A stretch of 64,000 nt of DNA from Juglans regia (GCF_001411555.2 NC_049901.1:9000681-9064680); one strand, 5' to 3'. Positions 47,576-59,500 are shown, counted from the stretch's first letter. The notes: generated by a model from the sequence alone, not told the origin. Made by a program: numbers and translations.

Positions 47576-47890
47576 CAGGCCGGTAGAGGTGTTCATCCGG
47601 GTTCCATGAACAGGAACCCGGGTCTATCCGGACCCGGACCCGGATTTCAAACCCGGACCGGGTTAATCCGGGTCAGACCCGGGCCGAAACCCGGATGAAT
47701 CCGAGTTTTTCAAAACCAAGATTCTGGGTTCCGGGTTGAATCCGGATTTTTTTTTTTCTTTTAACAAAAGCTTTTTTATTATTTATTATTCTCAATAGAA
47801 AACCAATATAAATCTCTTTTAGTCTTACTTCTTAATACAACGTAAGCATATAAACAATTAATTAACTTTTTAACTAAATGCATGTAAAAA

Positions 47891-48223
47891 AAAATCAATA
47901 TTCATCATTTGTATCCTCAATTATAACACCATAATCTGTCCCAATTTCATCTACACCATCTGTATCCTTAACTATCACCAGAGAATCGCCTTCAAGAACA
48001 GCATTCGATAACCCCAACTCCAAACAATTTGTATTCCATGCTTAAATGATCACTAGTCCAAATTTTAATACTTTCAGAAAACCATGAAGTAAGACAGGTA
48101 AAATTTGGGAAACTAAAGCATCCACAGAAGCAACAAATGCAGTCTTCTCATGATCGACATGCCCAATAGTTCCCACATGCACACAAGGTTCTGTTTGAAG
48201 AAGAGGATCTGATCGTAATTTTC
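47891..48223 (-). pseudogene. Gene fragment with EF-Tu-like P-loop inside the hAT element
   Basis: The minus strand at 48179-48141 encodes HVGTIGHVDHEKT. In translation factor EF-Tu the G1/P-loop region has the pattern VGTIGHVDHGKT, and here one Gly is Glu. After this the similarity fades and a stop occurs before 48040. A second stretch further on (48032-47892) reads LELGLSNAVLEGDSLVIV, reminiscent of the RNase H-like domain in plant LINE or RVT_3 proteins, and continues to a stop near 47889. The segment follows a plausible splice acceptor. Interpretation: captured, decayed fragments of a nuclear gene for organellar EF-Tu and possibly another source. The P-loop match is distinctive. The second is weak. 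Confidence 0.5.
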
Positions 48224-49261
48224 CTGCAAAATGAAAGTATCAAATGTTGGGAAAATCAAGATCAGCGAGAGGGCCTGTGTCTCAAAATTTATATTATCTA
48301 TATCTATATTCATGAAACAACTTTTATTTACACTTACTAATTTACTAAAATTTGTAACATCTCTTGATAAATTTATAGCAACAGTTAAAGCTCACCTCAA
48401 AATTTACAGCAAGCAGCTTTCTTTTGTTCTCCCCATCAAGAGAAGGCCACTCTCTTCTTGGTCAAGAAGATGAACGTCCTGACAAATAACTTTCATGCGC
48501 AGAATAAATGTTTATTCTTCGATGCATAAGCCACAAAGTTCATAAATAACTTTCTAACTAAATAAACCCAAACTCAAAGGAACAAATGGTACCCTTTTTA
48601 TTTTCCCGGAAATAATGAGATGTTGGGACCCTCATTGACTAATCACTTTAAGTTCTGGTGCGTTTTTGGACACACAATGAACAAAATAAGAACTCTAGCA
48701 GTGAATTTAACAGGATCCAATCAACGATATATACCTGTGGTAAAAGATACACAGATCAAATCTATTTTTTCTGTCCTCCTAGTTTTGACAAATTTTTCTC
48801 TGGAAAACTTGCAGAGATGATCTTCATTAGCTATAATATTTTTATATTCTTGAGATAAGTATCAGGTTTCTAATCCACAATCCCATTAGATATGCAGACA
48901 AGCCCACATAATGGGACAAACTTCTTACTCACTGAAATAATCTCTAGATCTTACATTCATTGTTCACCGAATCAATAAATCTACCCATATTTACATTCAT
49001 TATTTGATGGAAGAGAAAAGGGAACGGCAAAACAGAGATAAAATCCCATTCAACAAGTTCAAGCACAAAGAAGAGACCCAGTTCACCAAATCACCAGATA
49101 TACCCATATTTACATTCATTGTTCACAGATCGAGAGAGAGACTTACCGAAAGGTCTCCGGCGAGACAGACACGGCAGCAAGAGAGAGATCAATCTCAGCC
49201 ACCACATTGAGAACCTCTATGGATCTCGATAATGTAGAACAGCAGCCTCAGAAACTCGAAG

Positions 49262-49263
<2 letters not shown>

Positions 49264-49321
<58 letters not shown>
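49264..49321. repeat. (GA)n microsatellite, about 58 bp
   Basis: Uninterrupted GA run inside the hAT element. It reads as CT on the strand where the leader-like region lies. Confidence 0.95.
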
Positions 49322-49323
<2 letters not shown>

Positions 49324-49661
49324 TAGTTGCGGCTTTTGGGTTTGACAGAGAGCCATGGAATGAGATAGAGAAGATGGGGGCGGAAAGTCGAAACCCTAGC
49401 AGATAAGAGTATCGTGATACACGGGTGGGGGGACTAGCCGACTGGGATTTGAAGAGTTTTTTTTTAAATATATATAAAACCGGGTACCGGATTTTCAATC
49501 CGAAACCCAGTTTCAAAACCCGGATCCGGACCGTATAGATCTGGGTTTTGTAATGCGGGTTCCGGCCCGGATCAAATCCGGGCCGAAAACCGAAACCGAT
49601 ACCCGGGTTCCGGACCGGGTCGGGAAAAAACCCGGCCAGTATGAACAGTCTTACAGGCCGG

Positions 49662-50079
49662 GACGACATTAATATATATAAGAATACTTAATTATTCACA
49701 TTTTAATTTGTGAAAGTTTTATTTATTGCTTCGCTTTTAAGGCTTCCAAGAAACTTGATTAGGTGGGGGTAAAAGGCTTAATTGCGTCGTCACAAGTGTC
49801 GTGTAATCCACTTCAGTTGAAAAGAAAGACCAAATATTGTTTCATGCTTGTGAAGCTTTGGCCGATTGATAAGGGCTATCTTACACCCTTAATTAGTTGC
49901 TTAAAAGGTTACATTTAATTTATCTTGTTAATTGAAACGATCAATTAAGAAAAAAGAGCTAATTGAAACTATATGTATACAATAAACATATATGACTTTG
50001 GACTTTGGAGTACGTATGCCATTAGGCTTTTCAGTAATGTACGTAAACTATTTTGAGTTTCTATAACATAAATTGCTAC
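49662..50079. other. Intergenic DNA, no gene seen
   Basis: AT-rich spacer between two hAT-type repeats. Nothing recognised. Confidence 0.5.
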
Positions 50080-50232
50080 AAGGGGTGGGTGGTGGGGCTC
50101 TGCCACCAGCCACGGGTGGGGGGCCCCGCCTGCAGACGGGGGGCGTGTGAATGGATGCCCGAACGCTTTTGACTATCGAGGGATGGGCCTCGTTCCAGGC
50201 TAGGTGGGGTTTACCTCATTTGCCCGACCCAA

Positions 50233-50268
<36 letters not shown>

Positions 50269-50898
50269 ACACACACACACACACACACATATAAAAACAA
50301 ATTCATAAGTATAAAATGACATTGTTTTATACGTACAAATTAGTATATTTAACTCAGAAACCTTAATTCTCCAGTTCTGATCTCTTCTCTGCTCTCTCAT
50401 CCTCCATTGTTCTTAGTTCTCTCCTCTCCTATCCTCACTTCTCTCTCTCCCTCTGTTGTTCTCTCATCTCCTCTTCTTTTCCTCCTCCTTCATCTTCTTC
50501 TTCACCTCCCTCATCTCCTCCTCCTCCACTTTTCAATTTTTCTTCTTGTTCTTAAAGCATTTTTGTGGAACCATGGCCACGAATAGTCATGGGATTCATG
50601 GTCGTAGTTCTTTACTCAAACCCTCGGCTAAGCCGTGGTCTTGCTCTGACCGTGATCTTGTTGTCATGTGTTTGACTTTGTAATTTCTTAGATTTTTTGT
50701 TGAATAATAGATTTGTGGATTTTAAGGATTTATCTATAAATTTTAAGGATTTTAAGGCCAATCCACCCCTAGCATCCAAACAGGGGCACTAGCCCATGAG
50801 AGGCAGTGTCTGGGTTTGAAGGTCTAAACTTTTCCCCACCTATGGGAGGGCGGAGGCAAGACAAGGGCACCACCGTCGAGGGTGCGAGTAGTACCCAT
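50080..50898. mobile_element. Degenerate GC-ended hAT-like repeat
   Basis: The left part AAGGGGTGGGTGGTGGGGC and the right part GAGGGTGCGAGTAGTACCCA resemble the ends of the hAT MITE at 60395-60965 (GTAGCACCTCTA). Inside there is a (TA)n(CA)n microsatellite (50234-50290), a CT-rich leader (50370-50540) and a 36-codon open frame from ATG 50573 (MATNSHGIHGRSS). No matching 8-bp duplication was found, so borders and family are tentative. Confidence 0.45.
50234..50290. repeat. (TA)n(CA)n microsatellite
   Basis: About 16 TA units followed by about 12 AC units. Confidence 0.95.
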
Positions 50899-53039
50899 AA
50901 TCAATGTTGTTCTTGAAAAGACACGTGGATGGTGTGCAGTGTAAAAGAATTTCAAATAGCACTACTCTTTGCCAACCGGTGACGTAAGTGCTGACACTCA
51001 ATAGCGTTAAAGGGCACTACTGACTTCACATTAGCTAGTCCTTATCGAACAAAGCAATCAAATATGACGAGTCCATTAATTTACATTAATTATATACCAA
51101 AAAGCCCTAACAAATCTTTAGATAGCCCACATTTTCTCTTTGAAGATTAAGCTTTATCACCTTTTCTACTTACTTTGGTGAAAGGTTCAACACTAGAACC
51201 CCGCATTTCTGCTGAAAGTAACTTTAGATTCCATCTTTGTTGTCACGGCGCTGTTACGATTATCAACCGTACTGTAGATCGAACAAGCTTTTGTAGTTGT
51301 ATCTGTGCGCCCACGTTGACCAGATATAAAAAGTAAGATTTTTTTTTTTTTTGTGGAGACAGTGTGAAACTTTGAAGCTCGTTTCATATATATATGCTTT
51401 ATGCTGATGCTTAATAATGGTGACTGTTAGAGTCCCATTAGGATCAGTTGCTATTAATTTTATTATGCATTAGCAGTACTTTATGAGTTGTTCTTTAATT
51501 TGTTGTTCAATAAATGGCCACTAGTGTTAGAGTTCAATGTGGATTAGGTTTAGTGACATCAGAAAAGTTAGGTTTGAAATTATTATATTTGTTTAAGATC
51601 AGTTTTATCTCTAATTTATTTGTGTAGGATTTCAATTAAATAGAAAGTCCTAAATATTGTACGTGACCTGCTATGATGAGTTTATAATTAATATAAATAT
51701 TAATATTTTTGGAGTGAATTATTTTTATTGAGAAAGTCATGATTAATTAATTATCCCCCCCTTCCCTGTCACTTGATCTCTCTTCTTTCCCGGCCAATAA
51801 TATCATTCCCTCTCTTTAATTTCCTGAGCTTTCTTCTGCCCTCTCTTCGGCTTCTTTTCCCTTCTTAATTTCTATTATCTCAGTACCTCTGATCATCATC
51901 TTCTTATTTTGAATTTCTTCTCAATTCTGCTTGCCCTACATATCATATCATGCCTTCATTTTCTCGATGAATATAAAGTTGTAAAACGTATGACTTCAGC
52001 GGTTAAATGCTTGGTTCAGTCATAACATTAATTTATTTTCCTTCATTATCTATTATTACTCGCATTTATATTTTACCAGCATAAATATCGAAGGAATTGC
52101 TCCTTAACCTATTAAATTAATTAATAGCTCTTATAGTGTAGTTGTCGATTAATTATTTGTCCCGTGGTCTTGGCTAGTAATTATTAATTTCGGTCCGGGC
52201 TATTTTTTGTTTTCTTTTTAATTTCAAGTTTTTGACAAAGAATTATATAAAATGATGAAAAAATTAAATAAATGATATAATCTAAGTTGTCTAAATAAGT
52301 ATATACTTAACTCATTACAAATTTTAATCATGTATAATAAGTTAATAATGCTAATAGTATGTGTACTATCAATAATTAATAGTTAATAGTACTTTGTCTT
52401 AAAATTATTAACCTTTAATTTTTATATTATTTAAGCATAAATAATTAGGTTAGAAGATAATCAAATAATTACTTATAATTAGTTAGAAAAAAATTACACA
52501 ATTATTTGCTTTTAATTTATATAACTACTTAAAAAAATTATAAATATCATCATGTAATAAATTATTTAAAAATTTATATTTTTTTATAGAAAAAAAAAAC
52601 TTTTACATTAAATTCGGTCTAGTCCGATTGATTTTCCCGGTCCAAAGAAAATTTTTTACATCCCTAATATTTTCCATGTAATATTGGCATTCAAATGACT
52701 GTTAGAAAACGTGGAATAATGGGGCACATCGATGAACGTACAAATATATAGTAGTGTCAAAGAACAGGTGGGCATGCATGCACTGACTAGTACCAGACCA
52801 TATAGCTAGGTAAAGAGGAAAAAGTTAGCTAGGTAGCAGTACGCCAGTACCCTCACCTGCATGCAGGAGACATGCTAGACGGCGCACGCATATACGCAAG
52901 CTAAAAAAAAAAATCAGTACATCATTTTAATTCTCATCATCTCATCATCAATTCATAATATAGTATTAAATAAAAATTTTATAAATAAAATATAATAAAT
53001 AATTTACAATCATCTAATACCACATAGGATGATAGAAGT
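50899..53039. other. Intergenic DNA, no gene seen
   Basis: No supportable gene. There is a pyrimidine-rich stretch at 51770-51960 and otherwise AT-rich sequence. Confidence 0.5.
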
Positions 53040-53320
53040 TGTTTTTAAATTATTTTTTATATAAATTTTTTAATAATTTTAAAAAATAAAATAAATTTAA
53101 AACATCATTAAAAAAATATTTTCTTAATCAAAAAGTAAAAAAAAAATTATTAAAATATGCTTTTTTAATCACGAAATAAAATAAAAAATAAAAATTTTAT
53201 TTTTTAATAATATTATGTTTTTTTTATTTTTTAAAATATTAAAAATTATTAAAAAAATTTATATAAAAAAAAATTTTAAAAATACATAAAAATACACTTA
53301 CTAAACCCCAACGGAAGATC
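53040..53320. repeat. AT-rich dispersed repeat
   Basis: Very AT-rich stretch containing ACATCATTAAAAAA and related words in both orientations, like the family at 1946-2131. Partial self-complementarity between its two halves suggests a foldback structure. Ends are unresolved. Confidence 0.4.
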
Positions 53321-53368
53321 TATCATTTTCCAAAACACTCTGCTTGGTGGTAATTTGCCTCCTCTCTG

Positions 53369-53470
53369 CCCGCCCACAATAAACATGACCTGTCGGCAGT
53401 CACATGCATATATAATAATCCCGCCCACAATAAACATGACCTGTCGGCAGTCACATGCATATATAATAAT
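53369..53470. repeat. Perfect 51-bp tandem duplication
   Basis: Two adjacent identical 51-bp units (53369-53419 and 53420-53470), each starting CCCGCCCACAATAAACATGA and ending TATAATAAT. The identity implies a very recent duplication or an assembly artefact. Confidence 0.95.
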
Positions 53471-53757
53471 AGATAAAATATATTTATAATTGTGAATTAT
53501 ATAATTATCTATAATTATTTTTTAAAAAAAAATAAAATATGAGATTTATATAAAAAAAAATTAATTTTTTAATAATAAATTTTATTCTTTTTCAAAACGA
53601 TTATACGTACTTTATAATTGTATATAAAATTATTGGTGTTAATATTTGCAACTTTTAGATTTTAAAGAATTTCAATGGCCGCAATTGCCGTGTCAACCTG
53701 GGCCACGTGGGGATCGTACGTGAAAAGCAGATGTCATTGGCCATATATATAGAGAAA

Positions 53758-53987
53758 AATGATAGGATTACTACCCTCTTACTACTCATTTACTATTCTT
53801 TTTATATTTGATTTTTTTTATAATTTTTTATTTTACTTAATAGTTAAAGAAGTGATAATTAGTAAATTTATATATTTTTTTAATTTTTTCTTAATGATTA
53901 AGGATGTTAAAAAAATGTTTAAAATAAAATAATAAAAAAATAAAAACACTACAAGTAGTAGATGGGTAGTAGATAGGTTGTAAGCCT
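53758..53987. mobile_element. AT-rich MITE, family member 2
   Basis: Starts ATGATAGGATTACTACCCTC and ends TAGGTTGTAAGCCTATCAC. The complement of the right end is GTGATAGGCTTACAACC, so the termini are imperfect inverted repeats. It is similar throughout to 15643-15874. CATATATAG-like words lie on both sides (about 53743 and 53998), possibly a 9-bp duplication, which would fit a Mutator-like origin, but they are low complexity. Confidence 0.6.
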
Positions 53988-56084
53988 ATCACTACCCATA
54001 TATAGACACAATCTTTCTTTCTTTCTTTTCATGATGGCCATGAGTTAGGTGCATGGTTATGTAAATCTGTATCAATTTCTTGGAACTTATACACTTGCAT
54101 GCCTATATATGTAGAACAATTTAAGATTCGTTTCCTTTCGAGGGAAGGTGTTCTTTTTTTCCTTTGCCACCCAACATTAAAAAGAGATTCTTTTCCTTAA
54201 AGCCAATTAAGCCACGGATCGAAGGGTGCATGCATGGCCGGCGCGCGTAGATAGGGAGATTAATGTGGAGGAAAAGTATCAGATCTTTTGGGTAAGTCAA
54301 ATAGAAACATTATTATGTTGAATTTATAACTGAGCGTGCTAAGAACTACAACACAAGCTGGAGTACGATATATAGTTTGTAGAAATTGGTTAAGAACCCA
54401 TCAATCTTTTTTATTAGATATTGAGTACTAATCATGTGGCTGGATTCAAGGAGGCCGGAGACAATATTAGTTTTAGTCCCAAAAAACTTTTATATATATA
54501 TATATATATCTATAATAAAACTGTTATTTGTAATCAGTTATTTTTAACAAAAATAATTATTTCTTTTTAAAATGAATCGTTAAAAAATATTCAAGGGTGT
54601 GCTTAAATTAGTTTCTAATCCGGTCATGCCAAGATGATCATCAGCGCCGTACGTGCATGAGATCGATGATTGTTGGATAAACTGTTCAACGATCATGCAT
54701 GCAATATAGCTCCTATATATTTCGTTGGAGATAATACCTCGAATTAAGAATGAGTTTGAAAACTGGATCGGTATATATACTGGGAATTAGCTAGCTAGAC
54801 CATCTGAACGTACGTACAAAAAGCTGCTAGGTTCGTTCCAAATGTAGGTGGCGTAAATGATCTGAAAATTAAGGTTGTTTTTTTAAACTAATTATAAGAC
54901 TGTTTCAAGCACTACGATCAAAAACGTTCAAACAAAACGGCACGCATCCAAAAAACGACAAGTCTTATATGTTAGAAGGGGTTTGGGATCCTATGACGAT
55001 CGAATATATTCTTCTCTCACGATAATTACGCTACCTAAATCATCAAGTCCTTTCATTCAGATTCTCATACTGCGAGTCTGCGACGACATGCGGAAGTTTG
55101 AAGGAATCAATACATGCGCGCACGCTGAGAAGTCAAGCGTACCTGTGGAAAGCAAGCATGCATCCCCCTTATAACGCACATATATATATATACACAGTCA
55201 TGATAAAGGAACCACAGAACATTATTAATTTTAATTCAAGTATATATATAATCATTTTTTTTTTTGTCGGCAAAAGTTGCAAAAATTAAATGCACACTGC
55301 GCAGTGCGGTCCATGCACATATACACGTGTACATTTTTCTTTTCTTTGTCGGCTGGATAAAATCATAAAATCCAATTCTCCACACACATAAAAAATAAAA
55401 TAAAAAAGCAAGAATATGTGGAGAGGGTATGGATGGATGAATCCAGATCAGTAATATTCTATTTTTCTGAGAGATTTAGATGAGTAATATTTAAAAGGTA
55501 ACAAGATAATAATTCTAAAATAATAATTAATTAATATATACTTCTTTGCATGTCATCCTTAATTAGGAGTAAGTCGCTGATTTGTGTTTATAGATCCCTT
55601 ATTGGAGGATGGTTAGCTAGCTAGGTAGGAGTTATTTCTAAGCATCGATCCACATGCAATATCATTTCCAATTAATGCTAGTATATATATATATGCATGT
55701 TTAAAAGTTTTTTCCTTAATTAAAAAAAGAAAGAAAGAAAGAAGTAGAAAAAAGCAACATGCATTGTACAATGTAGGATGAAAAACCTTATAATATATGT
55801 TCACAAAACGAATACGAAAACTTTAAAAAACTTAAAGTCGTTCAACACTTAGCACATGGGCAGCGGCCGAGAACAACGACATAATTGGGATATTGTGAAA
55901 AACATTAATCTCATTAAGTTTGGTAGTAAGTACTGGAGCGATCATCATGGGAAGATCGATTCGAATTAATGATCAACGACGTTCGTTTTGTGAGAAAGTC
56001 TTCTCCTAATTAATAATGCTACTCATGGGATTAACCAATCGATTAACATATATGCGATTATTTCCACATCCTACAAAAAGAAAG
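53988..56084. other. Intergenic DNA, no gene seen
   Basis: Nothing coding recognised. TA microsatellites lie at 54491-54509 and 55178-55191. Confidence 0.5.
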
Positions 56085-56099
56085 CAAAAACATATCACC

Positions 56100-56446
56100 C
56101 CCATAAAATTTCCACCCTTGTTCAAATGCAATAACTTTGTAAATACAAAAGCAAATATATATTAATATTACAAAAAATATATATCATTTTTTATACTAGT
56201 ATTTCACTGTAAGGAAGTACTGTTCTCTTCAAAAACGTACAAGAGAAATGCATGCTTGGGATCCCGATAACAAATCCTAAACATTTCTCCTGATAGTGTT
56301 TTTTTTTTTACTTAGTGATTAATTAAATATTTTTATTGATGTTGTGAATTATTTTTTAATATTTAAAAATGTAAATAAATAAATAAAAAAAGAAGGCAAA
56401 AGTACTGCCTTGTCTGGTGGGATTCAGCTTGGTGGCAGTAGTGCCA
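56100..56446. repeat. Duplicated block, copy 1
   Basis: This block is similar along its length to 56763-57096 (spacing about 650-660 bp). Both copies contain CCACCCTTGTTC, AACTTTGTAAATACAAAAGC, TTTCACTGTAAGGAA and end in GTAGTGCC. It is a local duplication of TE-rich, non-coding sequence, diverged by several percent and by small indels. Confidence 0.8.
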
Positions 56447-56762
56447 GTACTCTTGCCTTGTATACATGAATGTTTTCTTCATGTATAATATAAATAATTA
56501 TTGATCGACGTATATTCCATTGAAGCTTTATAAGATACTTATAATTAAGATGGTCCGATCAATAAAAAAAGAAAAAAAGGTATATATATTTTATGTTTGT
56601 TTTTGAGAAAAATGCTACTCATATTACTGACAGTTGGTTTTCGATTGGGTTTTGATATTTTTATTTATTTATTTAATAATTAAAAAAATATTTTTTAATG
56701 ATATTGTGAATACTTTTCTTTTTCATATTTAATAGTATAAATGAATGAAAAAACATATTACC

Positions 56763-57096
56763 CCCAAAAAAATGTCCACCCTTGTTCGGATGCAATATTA
56801 ACTTTGTAAATACAAAAGCAAATATATATATTAATATTACAAAAATATATATATCATTTTTTATAGTGTTTCACTGTAAGGAACTGTTATCTTCAAAAAC
56901 AAGCGAAATGCTTTGGAATCTCGGTAATGGGTCCCACATTTTTTTGGATAATGTTGTTTTTATTAATTAAGTAAGTATTTTTTTTATTAATATTGTGAAT
57001 TTCTTTTAAATGTTTAAAAATGTATAGAAAAAAAAAAAAAAAAAAGGCAAAACTGTCTTTTTCGGACGAATCCAGATTCTCGATGGCTGTAGTGCC
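56763..57096. repeat. Duplicated block, copy 2
   Basis: Partner of 56100-56446. The interval between them (56447-56762) contains another copy of the AT-rich dispersed repeat core (TTTAATAATTAAAAAAATATTTTTTAATGATATTGTGAA-like). Confidence 0.8.
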
Positions 57097-57109
57097 ACTC
57101 CAAAAATAA

Positions 57110-57290
57110 ACATAAAATATATGAGTATTAATATATTTTTACAACATATTTCACAATAATATATGAGATGAGAGTATTTTGGCAAACTAATATTATTTTT
57201 ATTAAGTGTTTTATAAAATTACCCTGCATTTACCATATTATTGTAAAATATGTTATGAAAAATATTGTGTATAAATCATTTTCCATAATA
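57110..57290. mobile_element. AT-rich MITE next to Helitron C
   Basis: It has inverted words near its ends (ACAACATATTTCACAATA on the left and TATTGTAAAATATGTTATG on the right). It is related to 16637-16800. It ends within a few bases of the Helitron C 5' end. Confidence 0.45.
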
Positions 57291-58108
57291 TATCTTCTTA
57301 TACTTAAAAACCGCTATAATGTGAAAAGTAATAAATAATTATACATGTTTTAAGCTTTTCTTCTTCCACCTTATCCCATCTCTGCATCCGCGTCCTTTTT
57401 TGCATCTTCACTGCAAAATTATAACAAAATCACCACAAAATCACAACAAAAATATCACAAAATAAAAAAAAATCACCACACAAATCACAGTGGTGGAGGG
57501 GAAATTGTTTGTGTGAGAGGGAGAGATGCCGTGAGAGAGTGAGGGAGCATAGGTGGCAGATCGAGGCCATGGGTGGTTGGGATGGGTCGGTAGTGGCCTG
57601 AGGATGCCGAAGAGGATGGTCACACGCCGTGGGTGGCGGCATACAGTGGTGGAGGTGGCCTAAGAGGAAGTGGGTGTCCGTGAGGGAAGGTGAGCATGCA
57701 TGGTGGCTCGGCTAGACGTAGGGTTGGCTAGGAGAGGTGGTCGGTGGCCAAAGGAGGTCCCGGTGGTGATGCGATGGCCAAAGGAGGTGGAGCTCCGTTG
57801 TGGGTGTGGAGAACCCGTGCAAGAGAGATGTGGACTTCGTGGGGGCAAACGGCAGGGAGATGGAGGTCGAGCTCACTGGAGGAGGATGGCCAGTGGGAGG
57901 GGAGGCTACCGTGGAGGTGATGGCGCACAGCGGCGCAGCAACATCAAGCTCATTCGGGCTATGCACTGCCGAGAGAGAGGAAGAGAGAGCGTGAGAGAGG
58001 GAGACCGGTGTGAGGTGGAAGGGGCGGTGAGGCTCACCGGCGCACAGCGGCGACGGGCTGGGCAGTGAAGGAATTGGGCATGTGAGAGAGCTGCGTATGA
58101 CATACGCT

Positions 58109-58164
<56 letters not shown>
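58109..58164. repeat. (GA)28 microsatellite
   Basis: Uninterrupted GA run within Helitron C. Confidence 0.95.
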
Positions 58165-58166
<2 letters not shown>

Positions 58167-58610
58167 GAGGGGAGAAAAGTGAGGGAGAAAGAGAGAGGGG
58201 CTGGGGTTTTATTGTTAAACCTAACGTCTGGGGATCTACGTAACGATACGGATCTCAAACACTGATTTAAAATGCATAAACGTTAATTTAATTAAAAATA
58301 CTTAGAAGAATTAAGATAGAATAGTATTTAAAATAATATTCCTTCATCATTAATAAAATGATAAAATCTTACTTAACATATTTAAGAGAATAAAACCATT
58401 AAATTAATTTAAAGATTTCATCATTATTTAAATCACGTAATATTTTAAATAATTGGAATCATTTATATAAAATGATTCTCCACAATTATAATATTTTTGG
58501 AACTCTTCAAATATATTATAATTAAGTTATTTAAAATATTACTTAGTTAAATAATGATGGGAATATTCCATTTAAAATACACATAACTTCAAAACACAGC
58601 TAGATTTAGA

Positions 58611-58870
58611 GGTGGCTAACGGCAGCGTTACGGAGAGAAACTCATGCGTGTAGAGGAAGAGAGAGGGCTACGAGCTTCGACTTGTTGCAGCAGTAGAGAG
58701 AGGTCTGTGGGGACCAGCTCAGCGAGCTGCTGCTGCTGGTGCGGTACCGTAGGGGTGGCTAACAGCGGCGCTACAGGAAGAAACCCGTGCATGTAGAGGG
58801 AGGAAGAGAAAGGGCTACGGGCTTCGGCCTGTTGCAAAGAGAGAGAGAGAGAGAGAGAGGTCTGTGGGGA
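58611..58870. repeat. Tandem GC-rich repeat in Helitron C
   Basis: Two copies of a unit beginning GGTGGCTAACRGCRGCG (58611 and 58754) that includes GAAACYCGTGCRTGTAGAGG and GGTCTGTGGGGAC. The second copy carries an expanded GA run. Confidence 0.85.
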
Positions 58871-59500
58871 CGATATCAGTGTGGGGAAGGTCGCCGGTGA
58901 CTAGGCTTGATGGTGGCACGGTAGCGGTGGCCGGTTGCATTGGGTGGAGCCAAGGAGAAGAGATCAAGAGAGAGAAGGGTGTGCGACTGGAGGGAGGGAG
59001 GAAAGAGGGAAAAATGAAAGAAAAAATTAGGGTTTGAGATTCAACCTTTCATCTTAAGTCCTTAGATTTGATCTAACAATATAAATTTAAACACTGATTT
59101 AAACTAATTTAAAATTAAAATAATTAAAATATAAATAGCAAATTATACATAAACTATCAAATTTAATTTATAAAATACTAATTTCATCATTAAATAAATG
59201 ATGAAATTTTATTAAATATTTTTAAGATATTAAAATCATATAAATAATTAGAATTTTAACATAATTTAAGTATGATAATATTCTTAATTAACTAAATAAA
59301 TAGCATATCATACATAAACTATTAAATTTAGTTTATAAAATATTAGTCTTTCATCATCAAATAAATAATGAAACTTTACTAAATATTTTTAAGAAATTAA
59401 AACCATATAAATAATTTAAATTTTAATATAATTTAAATTTAATAATCTTCTTAATTAACTAAACTAAGCAATCGTTCTTTGAATGTCACTCTATTGCTAA

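Larger units (their letters stand above)
47584..49653 (-). mobile_element. hAT element carrying gene-like fragments, 2.07 kb
   Basis: The left end is TAGAGGTGTTCATCCGGGTT and the complement of the right end is TAAGACTGTTCATACTGG. Both are followed by dense CCGGGT/ACCCGG subterminal repeats. A perfect 8-bp duplication CAGGCCGG lies at 47576-47583 and 49654-49661, diagnostic for hAT. No hAT transposase is recognisable. On the minus strand the interior looks like a transcription unit. A CT-rich leader (the long GA run at 49264-49321) is followed by a donor CTTTCG|GTAAGT at 49147. Downstream is an acceptor TTTTGCAG|G at 48223. The exon after it contains an EF-Tu-like P-loop segment (see separate entry). 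Plus-strand open frames are not considered genes. Confidence 0.83.
57293..59500 (+). mobile_element. Non-autonomous Helitron C, 2.2 kb
   Basis: Starts A|TCTTCTTATACTTAAAAA and ends ATTGCTAA|T, with a short hairpin (CGTTC..GAATG) just upstream. The termini match Helitrons A and B. A GC-rich block (57480-58100) shares CCGGCGCACAGCGGCGACGG-like sequence with Helitron A. A (GA)28 run follows. A second GC-rich block (58611-58870) contains a unit repeated at about 143-bp spacing, then two tandem copies of the AT block (59150-59290 and 59300-59460) that also occurs in A and B. The ACACTGATTTAAA motif appears at 58259 and 59092. There is no Rep/helicase. The many GC-rich open frames on both strands are compositional. 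Confidence 0.7.

Noticed and set aside
48113..48473. Open frames on both strands in the hAT element as independent genes
   Set aside because: They are not in the frame that shows the EF-Tu-like motif and have no motifs of their own.
47584..49653. A functional EF-Tu gene
   Set aside because: Only one short P-loop-like segment is present, with a Gly-to-Glu change and early stop; GTPase domains beyond G1 are missing.
57430..58258. Cluster of Pro/His/Ser-rich frames on the minus strand and Gly/Arg-rich frames on the plus strand
   Set aside because: Compositional products of the GC-rich and GA-repeat region of Helitron C.
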